Of a stretch of DNA of 13,996 nucleotides, positions 6,870-13,841 are shown piece by piece. Every line of letters starts with the position of its first letter. Position 1 is the first letter of the stretch. Origin of the DNA: Nitrospirae bacterium RBG_13_39_12 (GTDB taxonomy: Bacteria; Nitrospirota; Thermodesulfovibrionia; Thermodesulfovibrionales; SM23-35); the NCBI GenBank assembly GCA_001805125.1, contig MHEF01000161.1, positions 1 to 13,996 of the forward strand. The letters are read 5' to 3'. The notes below the pieces were generated by a model. It worked only from the letters and a program-made list of their open reading frames with translations. It ran no database searches and had not been told where the DNA came from. The position numbers and the translations under genes were made by a program.

Positions 6870-7535
6870 CTAAACTTCTTGTTTAATCTCCATGTGTCTG
6901 ATTATTTTCCCTTTGCAGAGATAAAAGACCATCTCTGCGATATTGGTTGCATGGTCTGCAATACGCTCAAGGTATTTTGAGACATAAGTAATCCTTGTTG
7001 CACGGGATACAGTATTCGGGTCCTGAATCATATAAAAGAGCAGTTCATTGAATACCTGGACGTTTAATTTATCAACTTCTTCGTCCATCTTTATAACTTC
7101 ATTGGGAAGTTTTGTACATCCCCTCACAAATGCATCAAGAGAATTTTTTACCATTACCTGTGAAATTTCGGCCATTCTTGGAATATCTATATAAGGTTTC
7201 AAAATTGGTTCTTCATTTAATTCAAGTGCCCTTTCAGCAATATTGACAGCAAGGTCACCCATTCTTTCAAGGTCTGTAGTTATTTTCATGGCAGTTATGA
7301 TAAATCTTAAATCACGCGCCTTTGGCTGCCTGAGGGCAATCAATCTTATGCATTCCTCATCAATCTCAACATCGAATGCGTTGATTTCATGGTCATTTAT
7401 AACGACTTCCCTTGCGAGGTTATTGTCCCTTTCAACAAGTGATTGAACAGAATCATGTATGGCTGTTTCAACCATTGACCCGAGGGTTAAAACCTTTTCT
7501 TTTAAAGCTCTCAATTCATTATCAAAAATGGCCAC
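6870..7535 (-). CDS. phoU: PhoU-type phosphate signalling regulator, distal copy
   Basis: The 221-aa cytoplasmic protein is made of two PhoU three-helix repeats. Each carries the family's metal-binding helix motif: LERMGDLAVNIAE (89-101) and LERIADHATNIAE (189-201). PhoU links Pst transporter activity to the PhoR/PhoB pair and limits phosphate uptake. The start codon is GTG, as the minus strand reads GTGGCCATT, with GGGAG about 11 nt upstream. It follows the other phoU by 23 bp and is roughly 70 percent identical to it by eye. It is the last gene of the operon, with no convincing intrinsic terminator between it and the convergent GGDEF remnant. Confidence 0.94.
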   Translation of the reverse strand: MAIFDNELRALKEKVLTLGSMVETAIHDSVQSLVERDNNLAREVVINDHEINAFDVEIDEECIRLIALRQPKARDLRFIITAMKITTDLERMGDLAVNIAERALELNEEPILKPYIDIPRMAEISQVMVKNSLDAFVRGCTKLPNEVIKMDEEVDKLNVQVFNELLFYMIQDPNTVSRATRITYVSKYLERIADHATNIAEMVFYLCKGKIIRHMEIKQEV

Positions 7536-7558
7536 TATCCGGGTCTCCCTGAAAAATT

Positions 7559-8221
7559 TTATAAATCCTCGGTTGTCGTATGCCTGATTAGTTTACCTTT
7601 GCACATGTAAATAACCATCTCGGCAATGTTGGTTGCATGATCCGCGATCCTTTCGAGATACTTAGCAATATAAGTTCTTTTTACAGCCAATGGAATAATC
7701 TTTGGGTCCCGAATCATGAAGGATAAAAGCTCTTTAAAATTATTAACGGTAAGATCATCCACTTCATCATCCCTCTTAATCACTTCGTAGGGAAGCCTTG
7801 AACATCCTGTTACAAAGGAGTCAAGGGCATCCCGTACCATAGACTGAGTTGTTTCAGCCATCTTAGGGATGTTCACAAATGGTTTCAGCTGTGGCTCTTC
7901 ATTTAGCTCAAGCACCCTTTCAGCAATATTGACAGCAAGGTCACCCATCCTTTCAAGATCTGTGGTTACCTTCATGGTAGTAGTTATGAACCTCAGGTCT
8001 CTTGCCATGGGTTGTCTAAGGGCAATAAGTCTTATACATTCCTCATCTATCCTTACCTCTAAGGCATTGATTAAATGATCCTTCTTTATTACCTCGTTAG
8101 CAAGGCCATTGTCTCTCTCAATCAGTGACCTGACAGAATCGCTTATGGCAGTTTCAACCATACTACCGAGTTCCAGAACCCTCTCTTTTAAAGCTCTCAA
8201 CTCATCATCAAAAATAGCCAT
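7559..8221 (-). CDS. phoU: PhoU-type phosphate signalling regulator, proximal copy
   Basis: The 220-aa protein is a full-length two-repeat PhoU with both metal-site motifs (LERMGDLAVNIAE and LERIADHATNIAE) intact. Its ATG overlaps the pstB stop as TAATG, which suggests translational coupling to the ATPase it is expected to contact. The N-terminal 36 residues are almost identical to the next gene's product, while the segment after LKPF and the C-terminal tail (HTTTEDL versus HMEIKQEV) differ. The two copies are thus old enough to have diverged in their linker and tail. Confidence 0.95.
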   Translation of the reverse strand: MAIFDDELRALKERVLELGSMVETAISDSVRSLIERDNGLANEVIKKDHLINALEVRIDEECIRLIALRQPMARDLRFITTTMKVTTDLERMGDLAVNIAERVLELNEEPQLKPFVNIPKMAETTQSMVRDALDSFVTGCSRLPYEVIKRDDEVDDLTVNNFKELLSFMIRDPKIIPLAVKRTYIAKYLERIADHATNIAEMVIYMCKGKLIRHTTTEDL

Positions 8222-8994
8222 TATCCAAACCTTCCCGTAATATATTCTTCAGTAAGTTTATTCTGTGGATTAACAAATATTGAGTCTGTATCCCCAAATT
8301 CAACCAGTTCTCCTAAATACATAAATGCTGTATAGTTAGAGATTCTTGCGGCCTGCTGCATATTATGGGTTACTATAACTATCGTAATGTTTTTTCTCAA
8401 TTCCTGTAATAAGTTTTCAATGTTGGCTGTTGATATGGGATCCAGAGCAGAAGTTGGTTCGTCAAAAAGAAGGACCTCAGGTTCCTGTGCAAGAGATCTC
8501 GCAATACAAAGTCTCTGCATCTGGCCTCCGGAAAGGCTCATTCCGGATTCGTGTAATTTATCTTTCACCTCTTTCCATAAATCGGCCCTTACAAGTGCAT
8601 TTTCCACAATCTCATCTAATTGGTTTTTCTTTTTTACTCCCCTGATTTTCGGACCATACGCCACATTTTCATAGACGGAGATCGGGAAAGGGTTTGGCTT
8701 TTGAAAAACCATTCCGACCCTTCTCCTTAACTCGATAACATCAGTATCTTTATCATAGATATCAACGCCCTGAAAAAGGGCCTGACCCTCTACCCGTGAG
8801 GTTATAATAAGGTCATTCATCCTGTTCAGTGCTTTAAGGAGAGTGGATTTGCCGCATCCAGAGGGTCCGATTATAGCTGTAATTTTATTCAATTCTATGT
8901 TCAGTATAACGTTTTTAACTGCAATGAGGTCACCGTAGAAGATATTGAATTTCTTTATTTCGAAAATGTATTTACCGTTTTTACTATCTACCAT
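8221..8994 (-). CDS. pstB: Phosphate ABC transporter ATP-binding protein PstB
   Basis: This 257-aa ATPase powers phosphate import through PstC/PstA at the inner membrane. It has Walker A GPSGCGKST (43-51), Q-loop Q98 in VFQKPNPFP (a PstB hallmark), signature LSGGQ (154-158), Walker B LLFDEP (175-180) and H-loop H210. The length is normal for PstB. Its ATG lies inside the end of pstA (ATGGTAG, 7-nt overlap), so translation is likely coupled. Confidence 0.98.
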   Translation of the reverse strand: MVDSKNGKYIFEIKKFNIFYGDLIAVKNVILNIELNKITAIIGPSGCGKSTLLKALNRMNDLIITSRVEGQALFQGVDIYDKDTDVIELRRRVGMVFQKPNPFPISVYENVAYGPKIRGVKKKNQLDEIVENALVRADLWKEVKDKLHESGMSLSGGQMQRLCIARSLAQEPEVLLFDEPTSALDPISTANIENLLQELRKNITIVIVTHNMQQAARISNYTAFMYLGELVEFGDTDSIFVNPQNKLTEEYITGRFG

Positions 8995-9890
8995 GCCTTT
9001 TTCCTTCTCTGCCTTGCTCTTAGAATAATCCCCAATAAGTTCATTCCCAATACGAGAATAATAAGTGTCAGTGCAGTACCATACTGTATGGGCCTTGTCT
9101 CCTCGATAAACGTACCTGCTGTAACCAGTACATATATATGATACGGCAGAGCCATGACCGGCTCGAATAATGACCTGGGAACACCGGGTGTGAAAAAAGC
9201 TGCAGCAGTGAACATGATAGGAGCAGTTTCACCCGAAACCTTGGCTGTGCCTAAAATTGAACCTGTGAGGATTCCCGGCATTGCTGCAGGTAATATTACT
9301 TTTCTGATGGTCTGCCATTTTGTAGCACCGCACGCAAGGGAAGCCTCTTTGAAGCTGTATGGAACAGCTTTAATAGCTTCTTCGGAAGTTGATATGATGT
9401 ATGGAAGTATCATAACCGCAAGTGTTAATGCCCCAGCTAACAAGCTCATACCAAAATTAAATACCACAACGAAAACTGCGAGTCCGAAAAGTCCGAAGAC
9501 TACCGAAGGAACACCTGCAAGTGTGTATATTGACATCATGACTGTACTGAGGATTAATCCTGGTTTTGAATATTCAGCCAGAAAAATAGCTGTTGTAACA
9601 CCAATAGGGATTACTACTATCATACAGATGACGGTTAGTAAAATAGTTCCCATTATAACAGGAAAAATCCCACCTTCCGTCATGGCTTCTACCGGAGGTT
9701 GCGTTATAAATTCCCAGCTTAATATGCTTATGCCATTATATGCTACGAAGGACAATATAATAATAAGAATTATTGCTCCGGTAAAACCAAGTGTTCTGAT
9801 AAGTGATAAGAAAAAGTTTTCCTTAAAATTAAATTTTTTCTTTCTGACCAGTTCAAATGGCTTATATTTTTCCCCCATTTCCTGATTCAT
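8988..9890 (-). CDS. pstA: Phosphate ABC transporter permease PstA
   Basis: This 300-aa inner-membrane permease forms the phosphate channel with PstC. About six hydrophobic segments are visible, the first at roughly 30-55. The cytoplasmic EAA loop that docks PstB is clear (EASLACGATKWQTIRKVILP), followed by the PstA-typical KVSGETAPIMFTA. The tail is very basic (RARQRRKKAW). Its ATG overlaps the pstC stop as ATGA. A 243-codon open frame lies antisense to it but is a shadow. Confidence 0.96.
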   Translation of the reverse strand: MNQEMGEKYKPFELVRKKKFNFKENFFLSLIRTLGFTGAIILIIILSFVAYNGISILSWEFITQPPVEAMTEGGIFPVIMGTILLTVICMIVVIPIGVTTAIFLAEYSKPGLILSTVMMSIYTLAGVPSVVFGLFGLAVFVVVFNFGMSLLAGALTLAVMILPYIISTSEEAIKAVPYSFKEASLACGATKWQTIRKVILPAAMPGILTGSILGTAKVSGETAPIMFTAAAFFTPGVPRSLFEPVMALPYHIYVLVTAGTFIEETRPIQYGTALTLIILVLGMNLLGIILRARQRRKKAW

Positions 9891-10939
9891 ACCTTTTCTC
9901 CTATTCTTACAGCCCTGTATTTTTTAGATATGAAATCAGAGATAAGACTTAAGATAAAGGTGAAAATAAAAAGGATTGCACCTACTCCGAAGAGTGCATG
10001 GTAATGCAGGCTCTGGTATGGTGCCTCAGCCATCTCAGCTGCAATAGCTGCCGGCATCGGCCTTGCAGCGTCAAACATCCAGTGGGGGACTACTGCAGCG
10101 CCTCCTGCTACCATCAAGACTATCATAGTCTCACCAACAATAGTACCTATCCCGAGAATAACAGCAACACTTAAGCCTGAAACCGAAGCAGGGATAACAA
10201 CCTTCCATATTGTTTCCCATTTGCCAGCACCAAGTGAGTATGATGCTTCACGATATGTGCGGGGAACCGCGGTCAGTGCGTCCTCGGCGATACTGGCGAC
10301 CACGGGAATCGCCCGTACAGTAAGCATCAAGGCAGCTGTTGTAATATTCAACCCTGATGCAATAAACAAATTGTTGTAGCAGAAATCTGCAAGGGTTGTT
10401 GAAATAAAAGGCATGTTTGTACTTTTCAGTATTTCAGGTAGCTTTTCAGACAGAATCGGAGAAAGCCAGTTGGAAAGAAAAGGCGCGATGATTACTATGC
10501 CGAAAAACCCGAGTACAACAGACGGAAAACTCGCAAGCATTTCTATGAGCGGTTTCAGGAATTCCTTTACCCTGTAATGGGCAATCTCTGCTATGTAGAC
10601 CGCAGTCGCAAGACCTAATGGAATGGCAATAATGGCTGTCAGGATCGTTACCGCAAGGGTTCCCATGATGAGCGGGAACATCCCGAAGTCCGGCGGGTCA
10701 GAGGTAGGATACCATGCCGTTCCAAAAATGACCTTTAAAACCCCTGCTTTATAGAAAATCTGGAAAGCCTCCTTAAATAGAAAGGAGGCTATTAATAGTA
10801 AGATAATGACGGATATGAGACCGATAGATCTGACAATTAGTTCAACAGCTTTTTCTTTCTTTTGCCATTTCATAATGACTATTATTCTCGTGAAAGTTAC
10901 ATTAAAAATGTTACAGGCAGGCATGGCATTTTCGCTCAT
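9887..10939 (-). CDS. pstC: Phosphate ABC transporter permease PstC
   Basis: This inner-membrane permease partners PstA. Visible features are an N-terminal membrane segment, the PstC-typical periplasmic stretch with GTAWYPTSDPPDFGMFPLIMGT, the EAA loop (EASYSLGAGKWETIWKVVIP) and TIVGETMIVLMVAGG. The start is uncertain. The ATG at 10939 gives 350 aa and has a G-rich upstream sequence (GGGGGG), but adds 22 residues (MSENAMPACNIF...) not usual in the family. The Met at 10873 (MKWQKKEK) would give a conventional N-terminus but has only a weak GAGA upstream. The gene begins 131 bp after pstS, separated by a palindrome. Confidence 0.95.
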   Translation of the reverse strand: MSENAMPACNIFNVTFTRIIVIMKWQKKEKAVELIVRSIGLISVIILLLIASFLFKEAFQIFYKAGVLKVIFGTAWYPTSDPPDFGMFPLIMGTLAVTILTAIIAIPLGLATAVYIAEIAHYRVKEFLKPLIEMLASFPSVVLGFFGIVIIAPFLSNWLSPILSEKLPEILKSTNMPFISTTLADFCYNNLFIASGLNITTAALMLTVRAIPVVASIAEDALTAVPRTYREASYSLGAGKWETIWKVVIPASVSGLSVAVILGIGTIVGETMIVLMVAGGAAVVPHWMFDAARPMPAAIAAEMAEAPYQSLHYHALFGVGAILFIFTFILSLISDFISKKYRAVRIGEKV

Positions 10940-10989
10940 TCTCGCCCCCCGACTAATATCGGAAGGCTCCGAGGTTTTTGCCTCTTTAT

Positions 10990-11006
10990 TAATTCATGAT
11001 GAATTA
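10990..11006. other. Perfect palindrome in the pstS-pstC gap
   Basis: TAATTCAT and ATGAATTA flank a single central G, making a 17-bp perfect inverted repeat (7-bp stem with a 3-nt loop as RNA). In this position it might protect the upstream pstS message or bind a dimeric regulator. It has no T tract, so full termination is unlikely, and it may be chance. Confidence 0.4.
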
Positions 11007-11070
11007 TTTGACTGTCGGCAAAAAAATCCGCTCAAATACTATGCCTGCCTGCTAAAATTACCTTTGGTCC

Positions 11071-11883
11071 TTATTTTATGCTTACATATTTAACTTCATT
11101 GACTATCTTCTGGCCTTCACTGGAAAGTACAAAGCCGATAAATTTTGCGATAACGCCAGCAGGCTTCCCATTCGTATACATAAACAGCGGTCGCGCCACC
11201 GGCCAGGAGCCGTCACGTACAGTTGCTGCAGACGCACTTTTACCATTGATCTTGAGAACTTTGACAGATTTATCGGTATATCCAATCCCTATATATCCTA
11301 TGGCATATCTATTCTGCGAAACAGTCTGTACCGCCTGACCGTTGGATGCAACTAAAAGTGCATCAGGACGCACCCTATCTTTATGAAGAACTTTTTCCTC
11401 CCATACTTCGTATGTACCGGAGCTTGTATCTCGTGAGACAACTGCTATAGGCCTGTCAGGGCCGCCGATCTCTTTCCAGCTCTTGATTTTTCCATTGTAA
11501 ATATCTCTGAGCTGTTCTAATGAAATGTTATCAATCTTCATTGATGGATGAACAACCGGTACGATGCCGTCAAGAGCTACCGTATGAGCAGTAAGGGTAA
11601 TGCCTTTCTTTTTTGCGGCAGATATCTCTTTATCCTTCGCTTCCCTCGAACTTGTGGCAATATCGGTTGTCCTGTCAATCAGAGCCTTAATACCTGTTCC
11701 TGACCCGCTTCCCGATACGAATACTTTGACATCAGGGTTTTTCTTCATGAAAACTTCCGCCGCCTTCTGGGCAACAGGAAGAACCGTGGTTGAACCGTCA
11801 ATCCTCAGATTTTCAGCATAGGAAAGACCCGTCATTAAACAAACAAATAGAACTGAAAACAAAATTGTAATGAAATTTTTCAT
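11071..11883 (-). CDS. pstS: Periplasmic phosphate-binding protein PstS
   Basis: The 270-aa product captures phosphate in the periplasm and delivers it to PstC/PstA. It has a Sec signal peptide of about 23 residues ending SYA before ENLRIDG. The phosphate-contacting loops are visible: DGSTTV (29-34), SGSGSGTG (57-64) and RDTSSGTYE (151-159). It belongs to the shorter PstS type (about 270 aa), not the E. coli form of about 346 aa. AAGGAGG lies 5 nt before the ATG, one of the best Shine-Dalgarno sequences in the window. It is the first gene of the operon and is preceded by two Pho-box promoter arrays. Confidence 0.97.
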   Translation of the reverse strand: MKNFITILFSVLFVCLMTGLSYAENLRIDGSTTVLPVAQKAAEVFMKKNPDVKVFVSGSGSGTGIKALIDRTTDIATSSREAKDKEISAAKKKGITLTAHTVALDGIVPVVHPSMKIDNISLEQLRDIYNGKIKSWKEIGGPDRPIAVVSRDTSSGTYEVWEEKVLHKDRVRPDALLVASNGQAVQTVSQNRYAIGYIGIGYTDKSVKVLKINGKSASAATVRDGSWPVARPLFMYTNGKPAGVIAKFIGFVLSSEGQKIVNEVKYVSIK

Positions 11884-11905
11884 TACTTCCTCCTTATATG
11901 AAATT

Positions 11906-11960
11906 ACAATACAGCCAGATTGTTACATTAATGTTACAATTCTGTTAAATTTCTGTTACA
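11906..11960 (-). promoter_or_regulatory. Proximal Pho-box promoter of the pst operon
   Basis: On the plus strand TGTTACA, TGTTACA, TGTTAAA and TGTTACA start at 11921, 11932, 11943 and 11954, exactly 11 bp apart. Read towards pstS these are GTAACA, TTAACA, GTAACA, GTAACA, close to the TTAACA-type repeats bound by PhoB/PhoP regulators. Nine bp after the last hexamer is TATTGT (11911-11906), a plausible -10, and no -35 is needed when PhoB-type activators bind there. The predicted leader is only about 16 nt. Confidence 0.75.
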
Positions 11961-11972
11961 TATATCACCTCC
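11956..11972 (-). promoter_or_regulatory. Strong Shine-Dalgarno with start-stop codon pair in the pstS leader
   Basis: The minus strand reads GGAGGTGA, then TAT, then ATG immediately followed by TAA. The Shine-Dalgarno is a full match to the 16S 3' end at ideal spacing, but the reading frame is one codon. It would lie in the leader of a transcript from the distal Pho promoter, and it overlaps the first hexamer of the proximal array. Confidence 0.45.
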
Positions 11973-12024
11973 GACTATGGCTTAAATTTTAATATTTCCG
12001 GAAGTACTATCTCTTATAGGAAAA

Positions 12025-12079
12025 ATTATAAAACTGAGAAGTTAAGGTAGTATTAAGAGAAGATTAAGTTTGTGTTAAA
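12025..12079 (-). promoter_or_regulatory. Distal Pho-box promoter of the pst operon
   Basis: The core TTAA recurs on the plus strand at 12042, 12053, 12064 and 12075, again exactly 11 bp apart. Read towards pstS the hexamers are TTAACA, TTAATC, TTAATA, TTAACT. Nine bp after the last one is a perfect -10, TATAAT (12030-12025). The layout is identical to the proximal array, which makes chance unlikely. Confidence 0.65.
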
Positions 12080-12299
12080 GATTATAGTCATATATGTCGA
12101 GGCTGATAAAGCCTCTGTTTGAATGACTTCTCAAAAGATTGGAGTGACAGGTTCACTGAATTTTAAGGACTGCACATAGAAAGAAACGCCTTGCCTGATC
12201 TCTTGCCATGGTTTGTTACTTACTGAAATATTCAAATGCAATTTTTGTTAAAATATTGCATGTTTCTGTTGTCAATCAATAAGTTTCAAGATATATAAC
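12080..12299. other. Intergenic remainder between the pst promoters and the PAS-GAF gene
   Basis: No gene was found in this 220-bp stretch. It holds a 6-bp hairpin GAGGCT/AGCCTC (12099-12115) and an inverted repeat ATGCAAT/ATTGCAT (12236-12261) with a 12-nt loop shortly before the PAS-GAF start. No strong sigma-70 promoter for the plus-strand gene stands out. Confidence 0.4.
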
Positions 12300-12734
12300 A
12301 TGAAAGATGAAAATAAGACAAAAAGACAACTCATAAAGGAATTGATAGAATTACGACAGCAAATTAATAACTTGGAAAAGTTAGGAATCGGACGTAAGCA
12401 GACAGAGGAGTTAGTTGAAAGGCTGTCTCATCAATATGAACTTGTTCTAAATGCAGCAGGGGAGGGTATTTTTGGCTTAGATATTTATGGGAGACACACA
12501 TTTGTTAATCCAGCTGCTGCTCAAATACTCGGTTATACAGTCAATGAATTAATAGGCAGCCATAGTCATACTCTCTGGCACTACCAAAAATCAGATGGAA
12601 GTTTGTACCCTGTAGAAGAATGCCCTATCTACGCAGCATATAAGGATGGTAAGGTTCATCATAGAGAGGACGAAGTTTTTTGGAGAAAGGATGGTACTTG
12701 TTTCCTGTTCAGTATACAAGTACACCTATTATAG
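12300..12734 (+). CDS. PAS-GAF sensor protein, 5' part before a frameshift
   Basis: This frame encodes an N-terminal coiled coil (residues about 6-45, QLIKELIELRQQINNLEKLG) followed by most of a PAS domain (about 46-134, from YELVLNAAGEGIFGLD through ILGYTVNELIGS to EDEVFWRKDGTC). After C134 the frame runs into unrelated residues and stops at 144. The natural continuation (FPVQYTSTPIIEDGE) is in the next frame, so one T appears to be missing from the run at 12701-12703. No Shine-Dalgarno is obvious. The ATG is the first after an in-frame stop at 12249. If translated alone, the product would be a truncated PAS domain. Confidence 0.75.
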   Translation: MKDENKTKRQLIKELIELRQQINNLEKLGIGRKQTEELVERLSHQYELVLNAAGEGIFGLDIYGRHTFVNPAAAQILGYTVNELIGSHSHTLWHYQKSDGSLYPVEECPIYAAYKDGKVHHREDEVFWRKDGTCFLFSIQVHLL

Positions 12735-13549
12735 AAGATGGGGAAATTGTTGGAGCTGTTGTAACATTCATTGACATTACAGAGCGTAAGCGTATAGAGG
12801 AATCTCTGAAGCTGGATGAAGAACGCCTCGAAACATTGCTTAACCTCACTCAGATGGAGATAAAATCTGAAAAAGATATCACGGATTTTGCACTTGAAGA
12901 AGCGGTTAGGCTGACCAAAAGTAAAGGCGGATATCTGCATTTTTTTAATGAAGATGAACAAACTATACAACTTTATTCATGGTCAAAAGATGTACTGAAA
13001 ACATGCACAGCGAAGCCAGATCATCATTATCCGCTCGATGCAGCCGGTTTATGGGCAGATAGTATTCGTTTCAGAAAAGCAGTCATACATAATGATTATC
13101 AATCTCTGACCTATAAAAAAGGCTACCCCGAAGGGCATTTCCATTTAATTCGTCACCTGGGAATTCCTATTTTTGATGGAGATCGTATTGTGGGAGTTAC
13201 AGGCGTCGGCAATAAAGAAGATCCATATGATGAATCTGATGCCCGCCAGCTTACTCTGCTTATGAACAGTATGTGGGGGATATTGAAACAAAAGCGTTCA
13301 GAGCAAGAGCGAGAGAGGCTCATCCTTGAACTCAAAGATGTACTTGCTAAAGTCAAAACTTTAAGTGGCTTGTTACCAATCTGTGCTTCTTGTAAGAAGA
13401 TCCGTGATGATAAAGGGTACTGGACCCAGATAGAAGCTTTTATTAGTGAACATTCAGAAGCTGAATTCAGCCACAGTATATGCTCTGAGTGTGCGAATAA
13501 ACTGTATCCTGAGTATTACGATAAAATAAAAAGAAAAAACATAAAATAA
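12680..13549 (+). CDS. PAS-GAF sensor protein, 3' part: PAS end, GAF domain and CxxC...CxxC C-terminal domain
   Basis: Real homology starts near 12701, and the ATG at 12680 is only the first Met of the frame. In this frame's numbering, residues 8-40 complete the PAS domain (FPVQYTSTPII...FIDITERKR), 44-205 are a GAF domain of the GAF_2 kind, 203-228 are a coiled coil, and 229-280 are a domain with C235-x2-C238 and C268-x2-C271, likely a zinc site (LLPICASCKKIRDDKGYW). That C-terminal domain recurs at the ends of PAS and receiver proteins in Desulfobacterota and relatives, and its role is not known to me. There is no kinase, GGDEF or DNA-binding domain. The rejoined protein would be about 416 aa and probably cytoplasmic. 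Confidence 0.75.
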   Translation: MEKGWYLFPVQYTSTPIIEDGEIVGAVVTFIDITERKRIEESLKLDEERLETLLNLTQMEIKSEKDITDFALEEAVRLTKSKGGYLHFFNEDEQTIQLYSWSKDVLKTCTAKPDHHYPLDAAGLWADSIRFRKAVIHNDYQSLTYKKGYPEGHFHLIRHLGIPIFDGDRIVGVTGVGNKEDPYDESDARQLTLLMNSMWGILKQKRSEQERERLILELKDVLAKVKTLSGLLPICASCKKIRDDKGYWTQIEAFISEHSEAEFSHSICSECANKLYPEYYDKIKRKNIK

Positions 13550-13580
13550 ACCTCAAAGGATGATTATTTCTTTCAGTAAG

Positions 13581-13618
13581 CATCACCTTAGTAAGCACAA
13601 TGGACATCACTCTTAGTA
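13581..13618 (+). repeat. Short direct repeat upstream of the Cys-rich small ORF
   Basis: CATCACCTTAGTA (13581-13593) and CATCACTCTTAGTA (13605-13618) differ by one inserted T. AGTAAGCA also occurs twice (13575-13582, 13590-13597). The second copy ends immediately before the possible ribosome binding site of the ORF at 13626. It may be a regulatory site or a simple local duplication. Confidence 0.4.
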
Positions 13619-13625
13619 GGTGGCA

Positions 13626-13778
13626 ATGAGAAAATATGCGTGTTTCTTCCGGGACGAAGGATGCACGTCACCAGATTATCAGCATGGTTGCAACAGTCCT
13701 TCCTGCAATCCTTGGGGGCCTTTAATGGGTGACCCTATTACTATTAGCTTAAAGATTGGTGATTCATTAAAATCATAG
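13626..13778 (+). CDS. Small cysteine-rich protein, 50 aa, unknown
   Basis: The ATG at 13626 is preceded by AGGTGG, close but Shine-Dalgarno-like, and the frame ends with TAG at 13776-13778. The product has four cysteines (C6, C13, C22, C27) in its first 27 residues, spaced by 6, 8 and 4 residues, with many Gly, Pro and Asn (e.g. HGCNSPSCNPWGP), then a more ordinary tail (PITISLKIGDSLKS). This could be a small metal-binding fold or a disulfide-rich peptide. There is no signal peptide. It follows the PAS-GAF gene by 76 bp on the same strand and ends just before the convergent porin terminator. I do not recognise it, and a chance ORF cannot be excluded. Confidence 0.45.
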   Translation: MRKYACFFRDEGCTSPDYQHGCNSPSCNPWGPLMGDPITISLKIGDSLKS

Positions 13779-13785
13779 ACACAAC

Positions 13786-13812
13786 AAAAAAGCCCTCCTT
13801 TTCAGGAGGGCT
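13786..13812 (-). terminator. Rho-independent terminator of the porin gene
   Basis: AGCCCTCCT (13791-13799) and AGGAGGGCT (13804-13812) make a perfect 9-bp GC-rich stem with a 4-nt loop. On the minus strand it is followed by a run of six T. It lies 30 bp past the stop at 13842. There is no T tract on the plus side. Confidence 0.9.
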
Positions 13813-13841
13813 AGGGGTTAGGAGGGATCTCTTTATCTGGC

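Noticed and set aside
9154..9885. 243-codon plus-strand frame
   Set aside because: It lies fully antisense to pstA, which has clear family motifs. The frame is open only because of pstA codon usage.
12099..12115. Hairpin GAGGCT/AGCCTC as a terminator
   Set aside because: The stem is only 6 bp, with TGTTT rather than a T run after it, and no gene ends nearby on that strand.
12236..12261. Inverted repeat ATGCAAT/ATTGCAT as an operator for the PAS-GAF gene
   Set aside because: It is AT-rich with a 12-nt loop and has no recognisable promoter beside it. I kept it only as a note in the intergenic entry.
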